Positions 27,383 through 35,945 of a DNA stretch of 64,000 nucleotides are shown here, piece by piece. The stretch's first letter is position 1; the number at the start of each line of letters is the position of its first letter. The notes beneath the pieces are model-generated. The model was not told the origin of the DNA and did no database searches. It saw nothing but the letters and a program-made list of their open reading frames with translations. The stretch is taken from assembly GCA_046704745.1 (NCBI GenBank), contig JBJKRL010000040.1, positions 15,451 through 79,450 of the forward strand. The letters run 5' to 3'. Both the position numbers and the translations under genes were made by a program. The stretch comes from CAWGGS01 sp046704745. GTDB lineage: Bacteria; Desulfobacterota; Desulfobulbia; Desulfobulbales; Desulfocapsaceae.

Positions 27383-28206
27383 AAGTATTTATTATTGATC
27401 TTGCGAAATGCAACGGCTGCTACTGCTGTCAAATAGCCTGCAAGGACGAACACGTGGGGAACGACTGGACACCCTATGCCAAACCGCAGCCTGACACCGG
27501 CCAATTCTGGCTCGGCATAAACGAAAAAGTCCACGGCCATGTGCCCCATGTCAAAGTGTCCTATACCCCGCACCTCTGTCAACACTGCGACGATGCTCCC
27601 TGTATCGAGGAATGCAAGGCCGACGCCATCTACAAACGGGAAGACGGTATGGTCATCATAGATCCGGAAAAATGTATCGGCTGCAAGCTCTGCGTCGACA
27701 CATGTCCGCATGATGCCATCTATTTCAACGAGGATCTGACTATCGCCCAGAAATGCACCGGCTGCAGCCATCTGCGAGATATCGATCCCGAGGAATGGCA
27801 GGTTCCCCGGTGCGTGGATCAGTGTCCCACCGAGGCTATTCAGTTCGGCGATGAAGAGGAATTTGCCGATTTCATTGCCGCGGCCGAAACCTTAAATCCC
27901 GAGGCCGGGACTAAATCCCGCGTCTACTATCAAGGACTCCCGAAGAAATTCGTCGCCGGCACTCTCTACGAACCGAATATCAAAGAGGTTATTATTGGCG
28001 CTACATGTACTCTGAAGGATACTCAATCGGGAGAAGTATTTAAGGAGACGACAAATAATTTCGGTGATTTCTGGTTGAAAAACCTGAAAGACGACAGAAC
28101 ATACACTCTGACGCTTGAAAAAGATGGATACCGTACGACCATCGACGGAATCACCACGGATATCGATCGCGGTCTAGGTGATATTCCCATGAGTATGGCC
28201 AAGTAA
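27379..28206 (+). CDS. athS: Pyrogallol-phloroglucinol transhydroxylase-type small subunit (pair C)
   Basis: 275 residues, the same length as the Pelobacter small subunit. Cys motifs: C11-x2-C14-x2-C17-x3-C21 (with an extra Cys16), CQHCDDAPCIEEC (67-79), CIGCKLCVDTC (99-109), CTGC (126-129) and CVDQC (145-149), enough for three [4Fe-4S] clusters. Residues ~190-275 form a C-terminal beta-sandwich (GATCTLKDTQSGEVFKETT ... KDGYRTTIDG), present in the known enzyme. It starts in an ATGA overlap with the large subunit and is followed by a strong terminator, so pair C is a two-gene operon. Confidence 0.92.
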   Translation: MKVFIIDLAKCNGCYCCQIACKDEHVGNDWTPYAKPQPDTGQFWLGINEKVHGHVPHVKVSYTPHLCQHCDDAPCIEECKADAIYKREDGMVIIDPEKCIGCKLCVDTCPHDAIYFNEDLTIAQKCTGCSHLRDIDPEEWQVPRCVDQCPTEAIQFGDEEEFADFIAAAETLNPEAGTKSRVYYQGLPKKFVAGTLYEPNIKEVIIGATCTLKDTQSGEVFKETTNNFGDFWLKNLKDDRTYTLTLEKDGYRTTIDGITTDIDRGLGDIPMSMAK

Positions 28207-28250
28207 TCAGGCCAAACCACCTGCAAGAGGATTCGTTTCTGTAAAACTGA

Positions 28251-28286
28251 ACGCCCGGCCGGATGCGCCGCCATCCGGCCGGGCGT
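28251..28286 (+). terminator. Strong hairpin terminator after pair C
   Basis: Perfect 15-bp GC-rich stem (ACGCCCGGCCGGATG and its complement) with a 6-nt loop, 45 bp after the small-subunit stop. Only a short T run follows, so it may act partly as an mRNA-stabilising hairpin. It also separates the convergent FKBP gene. Confidence 0.8.
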
Positions 28287-28339
28287 TTGCTATTGTTCAT
28301 TTCGAAGCTTACACAGCCTGAACCGATGCGAAATCCAGG

Positions 28340-28768
28340 CTACGAAATCGACAGGACTTCCACTTTGTAGATCAGGTTTTTTCCTGCCAGGGGATGATTA
28401 CCGTCAACGACGACAGTCTTCTCTCGTACCTCATTGACCACAAAATTAATCCGTTCGCCGTCTCGATCCTGGTACTGTACGGTTCGGCCGGGGATGAGGG
28501 GTATCCCTTCCGGGAATACAGCCCGATCAAGCTGTAAAACAAGGTCCTTTCTATATGCACCGTAGCTCTTCTCGGGAGTGAGGTGAATATTTTTTGTTTC
28601 ATGTTCCTTCATACCGATTATTCCCTCTTCCAGGGCCTTGAGTACCTTCCCGGCGCCTATTCGGAAAGATAGAGGCTGCATATTTTTGCCGCCGTCAACC
28701 GGACTTCCGTCTTCCAATGTAATGGTATATCTTATGGTAACAGAGCTTCCAAAGTCTGCTGCTTTCAT
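28340..28768 (-). CDS. FKBP-type peptidyl-prolyl cis-trans isomerase (SlyD/FkpB-like)
   Basis: 142 residues. FKBP core (SVTIRYTITLEDGSPVDG; GKVLKALEEGIIGMKEHE; TPEKSYGAYRKDLV) with a chaperone-type flap insert (IPLIPGRTVQYQDRDG ... VVDGNHPLAGKNLIYKVEVL), as in SlyD-like proteins but without a His-rich metal tail. It is cytoplasmic. It overlaps the glutaredoxin gene by 4 bp, so the two are co-translated. A folding role for neighbouring metalloenzymes is possible but not shown. Confidence 0.9.
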   Translation of the reverse strand: MKAADFGSSVTIRYTITLEDGSPVDGGKNMQPLSFRIGAGKVLKALEEGIIGMKEHETKNIHLTPEKSYGAYRKDLVLQLDRAVFPEGIPLIPGRTVQYQDRDGERINFVVNEVREKTVVVDGNHPLAGKNLIYKVEVLSIS

Positions 28769-29073
28769 TCTTTTTCTCCAAATTTATCTGTACGCACATC
28801 GTGCATTTCATCGGAAAGTCTAAGAACCTCTTTCAATTCATCCTCCTTAAACCCCACAATGACCCGCTCTCCTATAACCGCTGTCGGAAATGAGCACCTT
28901 GGATTATACCTTTTTACCTCTTTTAATATCTCCCGACGTTCCTTGCCCAAAAGCAAATCCACATCGACAAAGTCATACTTGAGATTGCCGAGAGTTAGAA
29001 ACTCCCTGAGCGTTTTGCAGTGGGCACAGGTGCTCAATGTATACAGTTTGATTTTCGGCTGTTGGGGCATGTA
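28765..29073 (-). CDS. Glutaredoxin-family protein
   Basis: 102 residues from the ATG at 29073, which has AGGAG 8 nt before it. The thioredoxin-fold start KIKLYTLSTCAHCKTLREFL carries a CxxC (CAHC) active site, followed by YDFVDVDLLLG and a cis-Pro segment (SFPTAVIGERVIVGF) typical of NrdH/glutaredoxin proteins. It lies between an MFS transporter gene and an FKBP gene on the same strand and probably shares their transcript. Confidence 0.86.
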   Translation of the reverse strand, partial: YMPQQPKIKLYTLSTCAHCKTLREFLTLGNLKYDFVDVDLLLGKERREILKEVKRYNPRCSFPTAVIGERVIVGFKEDELKEVLRLSDEMHDVRTDKFGEKE

Positions 29074-29098
29074 ATCATCTCCTGGAAGCATACCGCTT

Positions 29099-30322
29099 TC
29101 AGCACCCGGCTTGTTCGTCAAATTCGCCCAGCCTGAGGAAACCCACCAATAAAGGACCTGTAAGCATAAAACAACCGGCAAAGAGGATACCGTCGGCAAA
29201 AGAGTACGATTCCGCTACCCGACCGATCATAACAGGGATAAGCCCTCCGCCCAGTAGAAAAGCCAACGGAGGACCCATGGCACTGGTTACCGAGCGCATG
29301 GACGGGTGGGCGAGACGCGCCAGCGCAGCAAAGGCAGCTGGGAAAAATGCCGTCAAAACGGCAGGCTGCAGGAAAAGTGCACCCATAAGCAGCCAACCTT
29401 TGGCAAGACTGATGATTATAGTCAGGAGTCCTGCAAAAAGGAGGGAAAACCCCATAACCCGTTTCTGCCCAACGCGATCGGAAATCATCCCGGCCAGAAA
29501 AACGACCAAAAACCCCGAGATCTGAGAAAGACCGATTAGCGTATTTGCAAAATCCAAACCAAAGCCGCGTTCGTTGACAAAAAATAGCGGCAGCATGGAG
29601 AAAATACCGGCATTGCCGGCCATCGCCATGGCAAAGAGAAGGACCAGCAGCCAAAACGACGGCAGAGAGCCGACCTTCTTGATGTTGGCCGGGCTGACCA
29701 CTTTGCCTGGAAAGTCCCCTCCTCTGCCGAAGACTGTATACCCTAATGCCGACACGAGTGCCAATATCCCCCAACAGAGAAGAATCTGGCGCCAGTAGAA
29801 CCATTGCGAGAGGATTGTAACAATAAGAGGGGCCAGGATAAAACCGATCGGCGGTGCACATTGATGTACTCCGAGACCTTTTCCCCAATCGGATTTCTGG
29901 ATCTCAGCCGTGATCGTCGCAATTGCAGACGGAAGATGGAGACTGCCGGAAAACCCGATAATCAGCAGCAGAATCCCGAGCCCCAAACGGTTTCCTACAA
30001 AATAAAACGGTATGAGCGCCAGTCCAACCAGCCAGGCCGACAGCTTCAACGTGCCTCGATGATTAATGCGCGAGGAAATCAGTCCCGCACACACAGGTGC
30101 CAGCATGTACCCTATCGACAGCAGCAGAAACATGGTTCCCGATTCCACATGACTGAATCCGAGGTCCCTCTCTATTTTCGGCATCATTGGACCGAATATT
30201 ACACGGGTGACAAATCCGAGAAAAAACAACCAGGCAAGAGACAGCGGAATGCCCGCTTTCTCACGAAATGTCTCCGGCATAGGGCAATCATACAATCCTA
30301 ATTCATCCACGTTTTTTTTCAC
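29099..30322 (-). CDS. Major facilitator superfamily transporter
   Basis: 407 residues with about 12 membrane helices. The loop 2-3 region (GLISSRINHRGTLK) and the loop 8-9 region (GMISDRVGQKR, the MFS motif A-like D-R-x-G-x-x-x) are recognisable. The helical halves are of roughly equal length. It resembles nitrate/cyanate-type or organic-acid MFS carriers, but the substrate cannot be assigned. Upstream is the control region shared with the divergent cyclase operon. It ends 26 bp before the glutaredoxin start. Confidence 0.87.
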   Translation of the reverse strand: MKKNVDELGLYDCPMPETFREKAGIPLSLAWLFFLGFVTRVIFGPMMPKIERDLGFSHVESGTMFLLLSIGYMLAPVCAGLISSRINHRGTLKLSAWLVGLALIPFYFVGNRLGLGILLLIIGFSGSLHLPSAIATITAEIQKSDWGKGLGVHQCAPPIGFILAPLIVTILSQWFYWRQILLCWGILALVSALGYTVFGRGGDFPGKVVSPANIKKVGSLPSFWLLVLLFAMAMAGNAGIFSMLPLFFVNERGFGLDFANTLIGLSQISGFLVVFLAGMISDRVGQKRVMGFSLLFAGLLTIIISLAKGWLLMGALFLQPAVLTAFFPAAFAALARLAHPSMRSVTSAMGPPLAFLLGGGLIPVMIGRVAESYSFADGILFAGCFMLTGPLLVGFLRLGEFDEQAGC

Positions 30323-30546
30323 CTCTCGTATCCCGCGCTGTCCAACTTTCTTTTATACAACTCAGGTCTCCTTCTTCTTAGACAAGAAGATCAGGGCATT
30401 TTCCATGCGTTCACAGCAAGAGATTTTATATACTGCCTACCTGCCATGTCAAGACAATATGTCTCCTTTCCCCTTTTAATGAACAAAGCCATATGTGCTT
30501 ATTATACTGATATTAAATAATATATATGAGTAGATAAAACATGATA

Positions 30547-30593
30547 TTTTACATGCAAAATATACTTGACAGACATCTGTTTGGGTGTATTAT
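30547..30593 (+). promoter_or_regulatory. Promoter with ATTACATGYAAT-type operator for the cyclase operon
   Basis: Operator TTTTACATGCAAAA (30547-30560), -35 TTGACA (30566-30571), 16 nt, -10 TATTAT (30588-30593). The -10 region TGTATTATTAGTTTC differs by one base from the TRAP operon 1 promoter at 18187. A strong sigma-70-like promoter. Confidence 0.75.
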
Positions 30594-30786
30594 TAGTTTC
30601 ATAAAGTGATACTTTATTCCATACTGCAAAACACCTATACTGTCAAGCCGAAGCTAATGGATAAATAGACATATATATTAAGAAGGTTAGAAATAAGCTT
30701 TGATTTCAACCGCGATTAGTTTGCTACAATAGTTCACATTGTTCAATACAGGTTTGCCTCCATCGGCAAGCAGCAACCAGTATATT

Positions 30787-30798
30787 ATTACATGCAAT
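30787..30798. promoter_or_regulatory. Operator ATTACATGCAAT in the cyclase leader
   Basis: The same 12-bp word as at 24439-24450. It lies about 190 bp downstream of the expected cyclase transcript start and ~225 bp before the ATG, like the downstream sites at pair C. Confidence 0.6.
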
Positions 30799-31013
30799 AG
30801 GTACGACCTCCCAAGGTCAACGGTGATTATCCATAATTAGGTATCACACACCCCTTGCAGGTAATAACTGCCTAACCCGGCTGAAAAAAGCTGGGCTCTT
30901 GTTTGTCCCCCTTTGAGGGGGATAGGCACCTTGAAAGGGATAGACTTCTCGCAAAAACACAAAAGGTCAATCCGAAATAAGGTACTAAACACAAAACTAA
31001 AGGGAGAGGACTT

Positions 31014-31820
31014 ATGACAGCCTTCATTACCGACCCGTATAGCGGGCTACAACTCATTGAACTCAGTCATCCTTGGGGACACGGTGTACCGTCTTATCCC
31101 GGACAGGAAGATGTCAAGATGCATCGGGGTGTAAAACATGCGCAACACGGCGTGCTTGCCTGGAAAATCAATACCGTGATGCATACCGGGACACACATGA
31201 ATGCCCCCATTCACCTGGTACAGAAAGCTAAAGATCTTGCTGCCATATCGCCGGATCGCTTATTCGGCAACGGGGTGGTTCTCGACATCCCAAAAAAGAA
31301 CTTCGAGGTGATCACCGCGGCTGATCTTGAATCTTCCGTGGACAAGGTGCAGGAAGGTGATATCGTGGTTATCGTTACCGGCTGGCATCACAAATATTCC
31401 GACAGCCTGGAATATTTTGGAGAATCCCCGGGTCTTTCAAAAGACGCCGCCGAATGGCTGGTCGCTAAAAAATGCAAATTGGTCGCTGTCGACACCCCTC
31501 AAATCGATCATCCTCTCGCCACCTCCCTCGGTCCTCATCGAGGTGGGCCGACCATGAATCGTCTGGTTGCTGCGTACAAGGATGCCACCGGGCTTGATCC
31601 CGCCAAAGAACATCCGGAATGGAATATTGCCCATAAAACAATCCTGGCAGCAGACATCCCCACCATAGAGCAGGTGGGCGGCGACATTGATCAGTTGGTC
31701 AGAAAACGCGCCACTTTTGTCGCCACCCCCTGGAAATTCGAATACGGAGATGCATGCCAGGTCCGTTTTGTGGGAATGATCGACCCGACAGGCAACCTGC
31801 GCATCCCAACCGGAAATTAG
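31014..31820 (+). CDS. Cyclase-family (kynurenine-formamidase-like) metal-dependent hydrolase 1
   Basis: 268 residues of the cyclase/KynB superfamily. The metal site motif, normally HxGTHxDxPxH, reads HTGTHMNAPIH here, with Asn in place of the usual Asp. Other family features: an early LIELSHPWGHGVPSYPG and VTGWHHKYSDS. GGGAG precedes the ATG. The family includes hydrolases that open cyclic 1,3-diketones and amides; I recall dihydrophloroglucinol cyclohydrolase being of this type, which would fit a pathway running through phloroglucinol. First gene of a two-gene operon. Confidence 0.87.
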   Translation: MTAFITDPYSGLQLIELSHPWGHGVPSYPGQEDVKMHRGVKHAQHGVLAWKINTVMHTGTHMNAPIHLVQKAKDLAAISPDRLFGNGVVLDIPKKNFEVITAADLESSVDKVQEGDIVVIVTGWHHKYSDSLEYFGESPGLSKDAAEWLVAKKCKLVAVDTPQIDHPLATSLGPHRGGPTMNRLVAAYKDATGLDPAKEHPEWNIAHKTILAADIPTIEQVGGDIDQLVRKRATFVATPWKFEYGDACQVRFVGMIDPTGNLRIPTGN

Positions 31821-31839
31821 AGACAAAGGAGAAACCCCA

Positions 31840-32622
31840 ATGAGTCTGGAAATATACAATCTCAGTCATGCCTTTCATCAGCATATGCCCGAATGGCCGT
31901 CAAGCCCTGGTGTCAACGTCACCGTCAACAAATTTCACGCCAAGGACGGTATATATCAGGTGAACTGGGAAGGCATCATGCATCGATGCACCCATATGGA
32001 CGCACCGCTCCATGTTACAGAAAACACCCCCGGCATTGGCGAATATCCGCTCTGGCGTCTTGCCGGAACCGGCGTCGCCGTCTCCATACCGAAAGGGAAA
32101 TGGGGAGTCATCACCCCGGAGGATCTTGAAAAGGCCACTCCGGCGATACAGGAGGGCGACATCGTCATGATCAACACCGGCTTTCATCACAAGTGGGCCG
32201 ACACTGATGAGTACTTTGCCTATGGATGCGGCATCTCAGGTGCCGGTGCAAACTGGCTGGTTGACAAGAAAGTGAAATGTGTCGGATACGGTCACCAGGC
32301 CAATGACCATCCCATCGCCACCAAACTGGTCGATCATGGTCTTGGCCCTTCCCAGCCGCATTTGATTCGGGAATACAAAGAGGCCACAGGACGTGATCCA
32401 AAAGAGGACTTTCCGGACTGGGAGCCCGCCCATAAGAACCTCATGGTGAAAGGCGGCATACCCGGCATTGAGAATATCGGAGGGGACCTGGACAAGGTGA
32501 CCGGCAAGCGTTGCTTCTTTATGGCCTTCCCTTGGCGATGGACCAAGGGAGACGGTTGTATTGTACGCGTACTGGCTATCGTTGATCCGGATCAGAAGTT
32601 CCGTTTCGAGACAGGACAATAA
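31840..32622 (+). CDS. Cyclase-family metal-dependent hydrolase 2
   Basis: 260 residues, clearly paralogous to the previous gene, which ends 19 bp upstream. Its metal motif reads HRCTHMDAPLH: Asp kept but the Gly of GTH replaced by Cys. It shares blocks such as GDIVMINTGFHHKWADTDEYF and PDWEPAHKNLMV. AAGGAG precedes the ATG. The complementary departures from consensus in the two proteins suggest a heteromeric enzyme or two related ring-opening steps. Substrate not determined. Confidence 0.87.
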   Translation: MSLEIYNLSHAFHQHMPEWPSSPGVNVTVNKFHAKDGIYQVNWEGIMHRCTHMDAPLHVTENTPGIGEYPLWRLAGTGVAVSIPKGKWGVITPEDLEKATPAIQEGDIVMINTGFHHKWADTDEYFAYGCGISGAGANWLVDKKVKCVGYGHQANDHPIATKLVDHGLGPSQPHLIREYKEATGRDPKEDFPDWEPAHKNLMVKGGIPGIENIGGDLDKVTGKRCFFMAFPWRWTKGDGCIVRVLAIVDPDQKFRFETGQ

Positions 32623-32644
32623 ACATTCACTCATTTCATTTTCT

Positions 32645-32868
32645 GATTACCGCTAATCTTCAGGTAAACACGACGGGCTTGTGGCTACCCCTTTTACGGA
32701 ACGCCATAAAGCTGAGTTGAGCAGCTTTCCTGCTCGTACGAAACTTATGCCCTTGTGGTATAAACCCGTCCAGGGGGATTGTCTGTGCCCATCCAAGGCA
32801 CAGACACCCGCGAAGTGGGGGTGGCCACAATCCCTCTTTACGGACAAACCTGAGTTTCAGTGGTAATC
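32645..32868 (-). repeat. Fold-back repeat family 2, copy c
   Basis: 224 bp from GATTACCGCTAA to TTTCAGTGGTAATC, inverted relative to copy a and identical to it over ~70 bp around the internal hairpin (CTGCTCGTACGAAAC). It lies between the cyclase stop and the terminator at 32929, so it is likely transcribed as the 3' part of the cyclase mRNA. Confidence 0.78.
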
Positions 32869-32928
32869 AAATTTCATTATTTGTTGTGTTCGCGCTACGG
32901 GAATGCACGTTCATGAGAGATGCGGGTT

Positions 32929-32957
32929 AAGGCGACGGAATTATCTTCCGTCGCCTT
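32929..32957 (+). terminator. Rho-independent terminator of the cyclase operon
   Basis: 12-bp perfect stem AAGGCGACGGAA / TTCCGTCGCCTT, loop TTATC, followed by TCTTTTTTT. It lies ~310 bp after the second cyclase gene, with repeat copy c in between. Confidence 0.92.
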
Positions 32958-33044
32958 TCTTTTTTTAATAAATACCTGCCCGGCACAGGAACAGCAGATC
33001 CACACCCCGCTCGTCCGTCGCCCTCACTGTAATCGACATTCTTT

Positions 33045-34361
33045 TCAATGCATGAGCTGTGGCAGAATAAGGACAATTTGCGGAAAAATGATGAGGATTA
33101 TCGTGCCGATGAAAACCGCGCCCATGAATGGAGCAATACCCATGAAAATCGACTCCAGAGTCATCGGTTTTCCGGTCAGCCCCCGTGCGACTCCGTAGAC
33201 CACATAGACATTCAGCCCTACCGGCGGCGTTATGACCCCCATTTCCGTGACCATGACAATGATGATCCCGAACCAGATCGGATCATACCCCATTGCCATG
33301 ATCATGGGGAAAAATACCGGCACAGTGAGCATGACGAGGGCCAGCGAATCCATGAAGCAGCCCCCGACAAAATAGACCAGGATAACGAAAAAAAGAATAA
33401 CCACGTGCGGCATATGGAACCCGCTTATCCAATCTGCCATCTCAAAAGGAATTCGAGTTACAGCCAGGAATTTGCCGAATACGGTGGCTCCGGCCACGAG
33501 CATCATTATCATGCAGGATGTTTTCAGGGTTTCATAAAGGGCATCGACAAAAGATGCCCAGCTTAACTGTTTTCGAATTACCGATACGGCTATTACGCCG
33601 ATAACACCAATTGAAGCCGCCTCTTCCGCAGTGCAGATCCCTAAAAATATGCTGCCGATAACCAGTATGAACACCAGGACCGTCTCGCCGATCCCGTTTA
33701 AAGATTTCAGTTTTTCCCGCCAGGTGAAGGATTCTCCGCACGGCCCGTCATCCGGTGAGAATCGGCACCAGATGATCACGGTACAGACAAAGAGTATCGT
33801 AACCAGGATTGCCGGCAGTATTCCTGCCATAAACAATTTCCCTATGGACTGTTCGGTCAGGACGCCATAAATGATCAGCACCACGCTGGGCGGCATAATC
33901 ATCCCAAGTCCTCCTCCTGATGCTACGGAACCGGCTGCAAGTGCATCACTGTATCCGAATCTGCGCATCTCCGGCAAGCCCACGGTGGCCATCGTTGCAG
34001 CTGTCGCCGCACTGGATCCACATACGGAGCCAAAGGCGGTGCAGGCAGTAATGGTCGCTATGGACAGGCCGCCTTTGGTATGACCGAAAAACTTATAGGC
34101 GGAAGAATACAGTTTGGAACTGATGCCGGAATTAAAGGCGATCTGTCCCATGAGAATAAAGAGCGGGATGGTTGTCAGGCTGTAGGAAGAGAAAACCGAA
34201 TAAAAATCCTGGGCAAACAGATTAAGTCCTCCATGCAATGAGCCCACAACGGCAAACCCTAGAACCCCTGTCATAGCCATTACATAAGCCACAGGCATCC
34301 TCGTCATGAAGAGCATAATCATACAGATAATTCCGATAACACCTATCGTCGTAGAACTCAT
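33045..34361 (-). CDS. dctM: TRAP transporter large membrane subunit DctM, system 2
   Basis: 438 residues from the ATG at 34361, which overlaps the dctQ stop as ATGA; a 31-codon upstream frame inside dctQ is rejected. About 12 membrane helices. Conserved blocks IPLFILMGQIAFNSG, VCGSSAATAATMATVGLPEM and MIMPPSVVLIIYGVLTEQSIG match system 1 closely, so the two TRAP systems are related and may carry related substrates. Confidence 0.93.
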   Translation of the reverse strand: MSSTTIGVIGIICMIMLFMTRMPVAYVMAMTGVLGFAVVGSLHGGLNLFAQDFYSVFSSYSLTTIPLFILMGQIAFNSGISSKLYSSAYKFFGHTKGGLSIATITACTAFGSVCGSSAATAATMATVGLPEMRRFGYSDALAAGSVASGGGLGMIMPPSVVLIIYGVLTEQSIGKLFMAGILPAILVTILFVCTVIIWCRFSPDDGPCGESFTWREKLKSLNGIGETVLVFILVIGSIFLGICTAEEAASIGVIGVIAVSVIRKQLSWASFVDALYETLKTSCMIMMLVAGATVFGKFLAVTRIPFEMADWISGFHMPHVVILFFVILVYFVGGCFMDSLALVMLTVPVFFPMIMAMGYDPIWFGIIIVMVTEMGVITPPVGLNVYVVYGVARGLTGKPMTLESIFMGIAPFMGAVFIGTIILIIFPQIVLILPQLMH

Positions 34362-34861
34362 TTTTTGCGCATTTGAGTGAAGGTTTTGCAAACTGCCGTC
34401 AAAATCACCAGACAGAGGACTACACAACAGCAGGCCAGAAAAAAAATGATACAATACACCGGGAAATGAAGATTCATGGAAACCTCTCCAGATTCACGTT
34501 CACTGAAACTGTAGAGAAATAACTGCCATGTCAATGTGATGAAGAGGAGAAGACTCAATATTTCTGTACATAATTCAAATCCCAACCGGATCTTTTTCGG
34601 CAGTTTGCGGACAAACAAATCGACTCCGATATGCGTTTTATCCGCCTGGGTGACGGGTATGGCCGTGCCGACGACGATGACTGCCATGAAACTGACCAAT
34701 TCCACTGAGCCGAAAATGGGGTGCTTAAACAAGCGTCCTACAACATCAAGACAGGTAAGAACCGCCATTCCCATCAAAGCAACGGCGCCCACCATTTTGA
34801 GTTTTTCCGTGAGAAAAAGAAGCATTCTGGAAAAGAGTTCCATAACTGTCCGCATCTCCAT
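34358..34861 (-). CDS. dctQ: TRAP transporter small membrane subunit DctQ, system 2
   Basis: 167 residues, four membrane helices (VGAVALMGMAVLTCLDVVGRL first, PVYCIIFFLACCCVVLCLVI last) and the loop LFKHPIFGSVELVSF that marks DctQ proteins. It lies between dctP and dctM with a 4-bp overlap into dctM. Confidence 0.9.
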   Translation of the reverse strand: MEMRTVMELFSRMLLFLTEKLKMVGAVALMGMAVLTCLDVVGRLFKHPIFGSVELVSFMAVIVVGTAIPVTQADKTHIGVDLFVRKLPKKIRLGFELCTEILSLLLFITLTWQLFLYSFSERESGEVSMNLHFPVYCIIFFLACCCVVLCLVILTAVCKTFTQMRKK

Positions 34862-34922
34862 TAAAAAGATGTTGAAGTTTTTCCTGGCAGCAGGTTTTCC
34901 CTCTGTCTGGTCGATGGATTAC

Positions 34923-35945
34923 TTACTTGCTTTCTGCTTTCTCCAGCAAGGTCTCAATGGTCTTTATGACCTTTGGTCCGTCAAGACCTTTCTGGCTCAG
35001 GCCATCTGCATATTCTTTGATGACGGGTGCAACGGCGGCCTTCCAGCGCTTCGACTCAGCCGGAGTCAGGTCAACCACAGTTTTTCCAGCCTTGACAAAT
35101 TCATCATATGCCACTTTATCGCTCTGGTCCCATGCCTCTCCATGTTTTACCTGCCATTCACTGTTCAGTTTTTCGATGGCTTTTTGGTCCTGAGGCTCCA
35201 GAGAATCCCATTTAGCCTTGTTCATTGTCACAAAGAAGGTGGTGGTGTACGCGACAGAATAGCAACGGGTTGTATAATTCAACACCTCTCCCAGCTTCCA
35301 ACCATGGAGTGCTTCCATGGGGTTGGCACTGCCGTCGACCACACCTTTGGCCAAGGCCTCGTAAGCGTTTCCCATTGTCATTGTAACAGGAGTTGCTCCA
35401 AGGGCTTGTACCATCTTTGCGCTCATGCCGGTTGCTCTAATCCTTAATCCCTTAAGATCCTCAAGGGTTTTAACTTCCTTTTTAGTCGTATGAATTATAC
35501 CTGGTCCATGGGCGGTCAGATACATGAGATGGGTATCCTTAAAGTCCTTCGGCTTAAGGGTTGCATAAACCTCATTGGCAACCTTGGTTGCCACGACTCC
35601 GGAAGGATAGCCGAACGGTAAATCCATCGCAGACATAACAGGAAATCTTCCGGATGTATAAGCGAGGACCGACATTCCGATATCGGCGATTCCACTTTCA
35701 ACACCATCGTACATCTGTTTTCCATTCAGAAGGCTGCCACCGGGAAAGTACTCTATCTTCACCCGACCTTGTGTTGCCTTTTCCACCGCCTTGCACCAGG
35801 CCTCTGCTGTTATGCTTTGAGAATGGGTCGGGGGGAAGAAATTCGCGTATTTTAACGTGATGGTTTTAGCGAATACGGGAGGAGCAAAGAACATCATGGT
35901 CAAAAATGCTACGACTAACGTACCGGAAAACATTATTTTCTTCAT
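34923..35945 (-). CDS. dctP: TRAP transporter substrate-binding protein DctP, system 2
   Basis: 340 residues from the ATG at 35945, which has AAAGGAGG 8 nt before it and opens a Sec signal peptide (MKKIMFSGTLVVAFLTMMFF...VFA-KT). The mature start TITLKYANFFPPTH and the conserved LKGLRIRATGMSAKMVQALGATP segment, with the ligand-binding Arg, are typical. First gene of the minus-strand dctPQM operon 2. A 42-codon upstream extension in frame is not supported. Confidence 0.92.
   Translation of the reverse strand: MKKIMFSGTLVVAFLTMMFFAPPVFAKTITLKYANFFPPTHSQSITAEAWCKAVEKATQGRVKIEYFPGGSLLNGKQMYDGVESGIADIGMSVLAYTSGRFPVMSAMDLPFGYPSGVVATKVANEVYATLKPKDFKDTHLMYLTAHGPGIIHTTKKEVKTLEDLKGLRIRATGMSAKMVQALGATPVTMTMGNAYEALAKGVVDGSANPMEALHGWKLGEVLNYTTRCYSVAYTTTFFVTMNKAKWDSLEPQDQKAIEKLNSEWQVKHGEAWDQSDKVAYDEFVKAGKTVVDLTPAESKRWKAAVAPVIKEYADGLSQKGLDGPKVIKTIETLLEKAESK

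Larger units (their letters stand above)
30323..31013. other. Divergent control region between MFS gene and cyclase operon
   Basis: No gene recognised. It contains the promoter with operator at 30547-30593, a second operator at 30787-30798, and a long (~410 nt) leader for the cyclase transcript with a small GC hairpin (CCCCC-TTTGA-GGGGG, 30907-30921) about 95 nt before the ATG. Confidence 0.6.
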
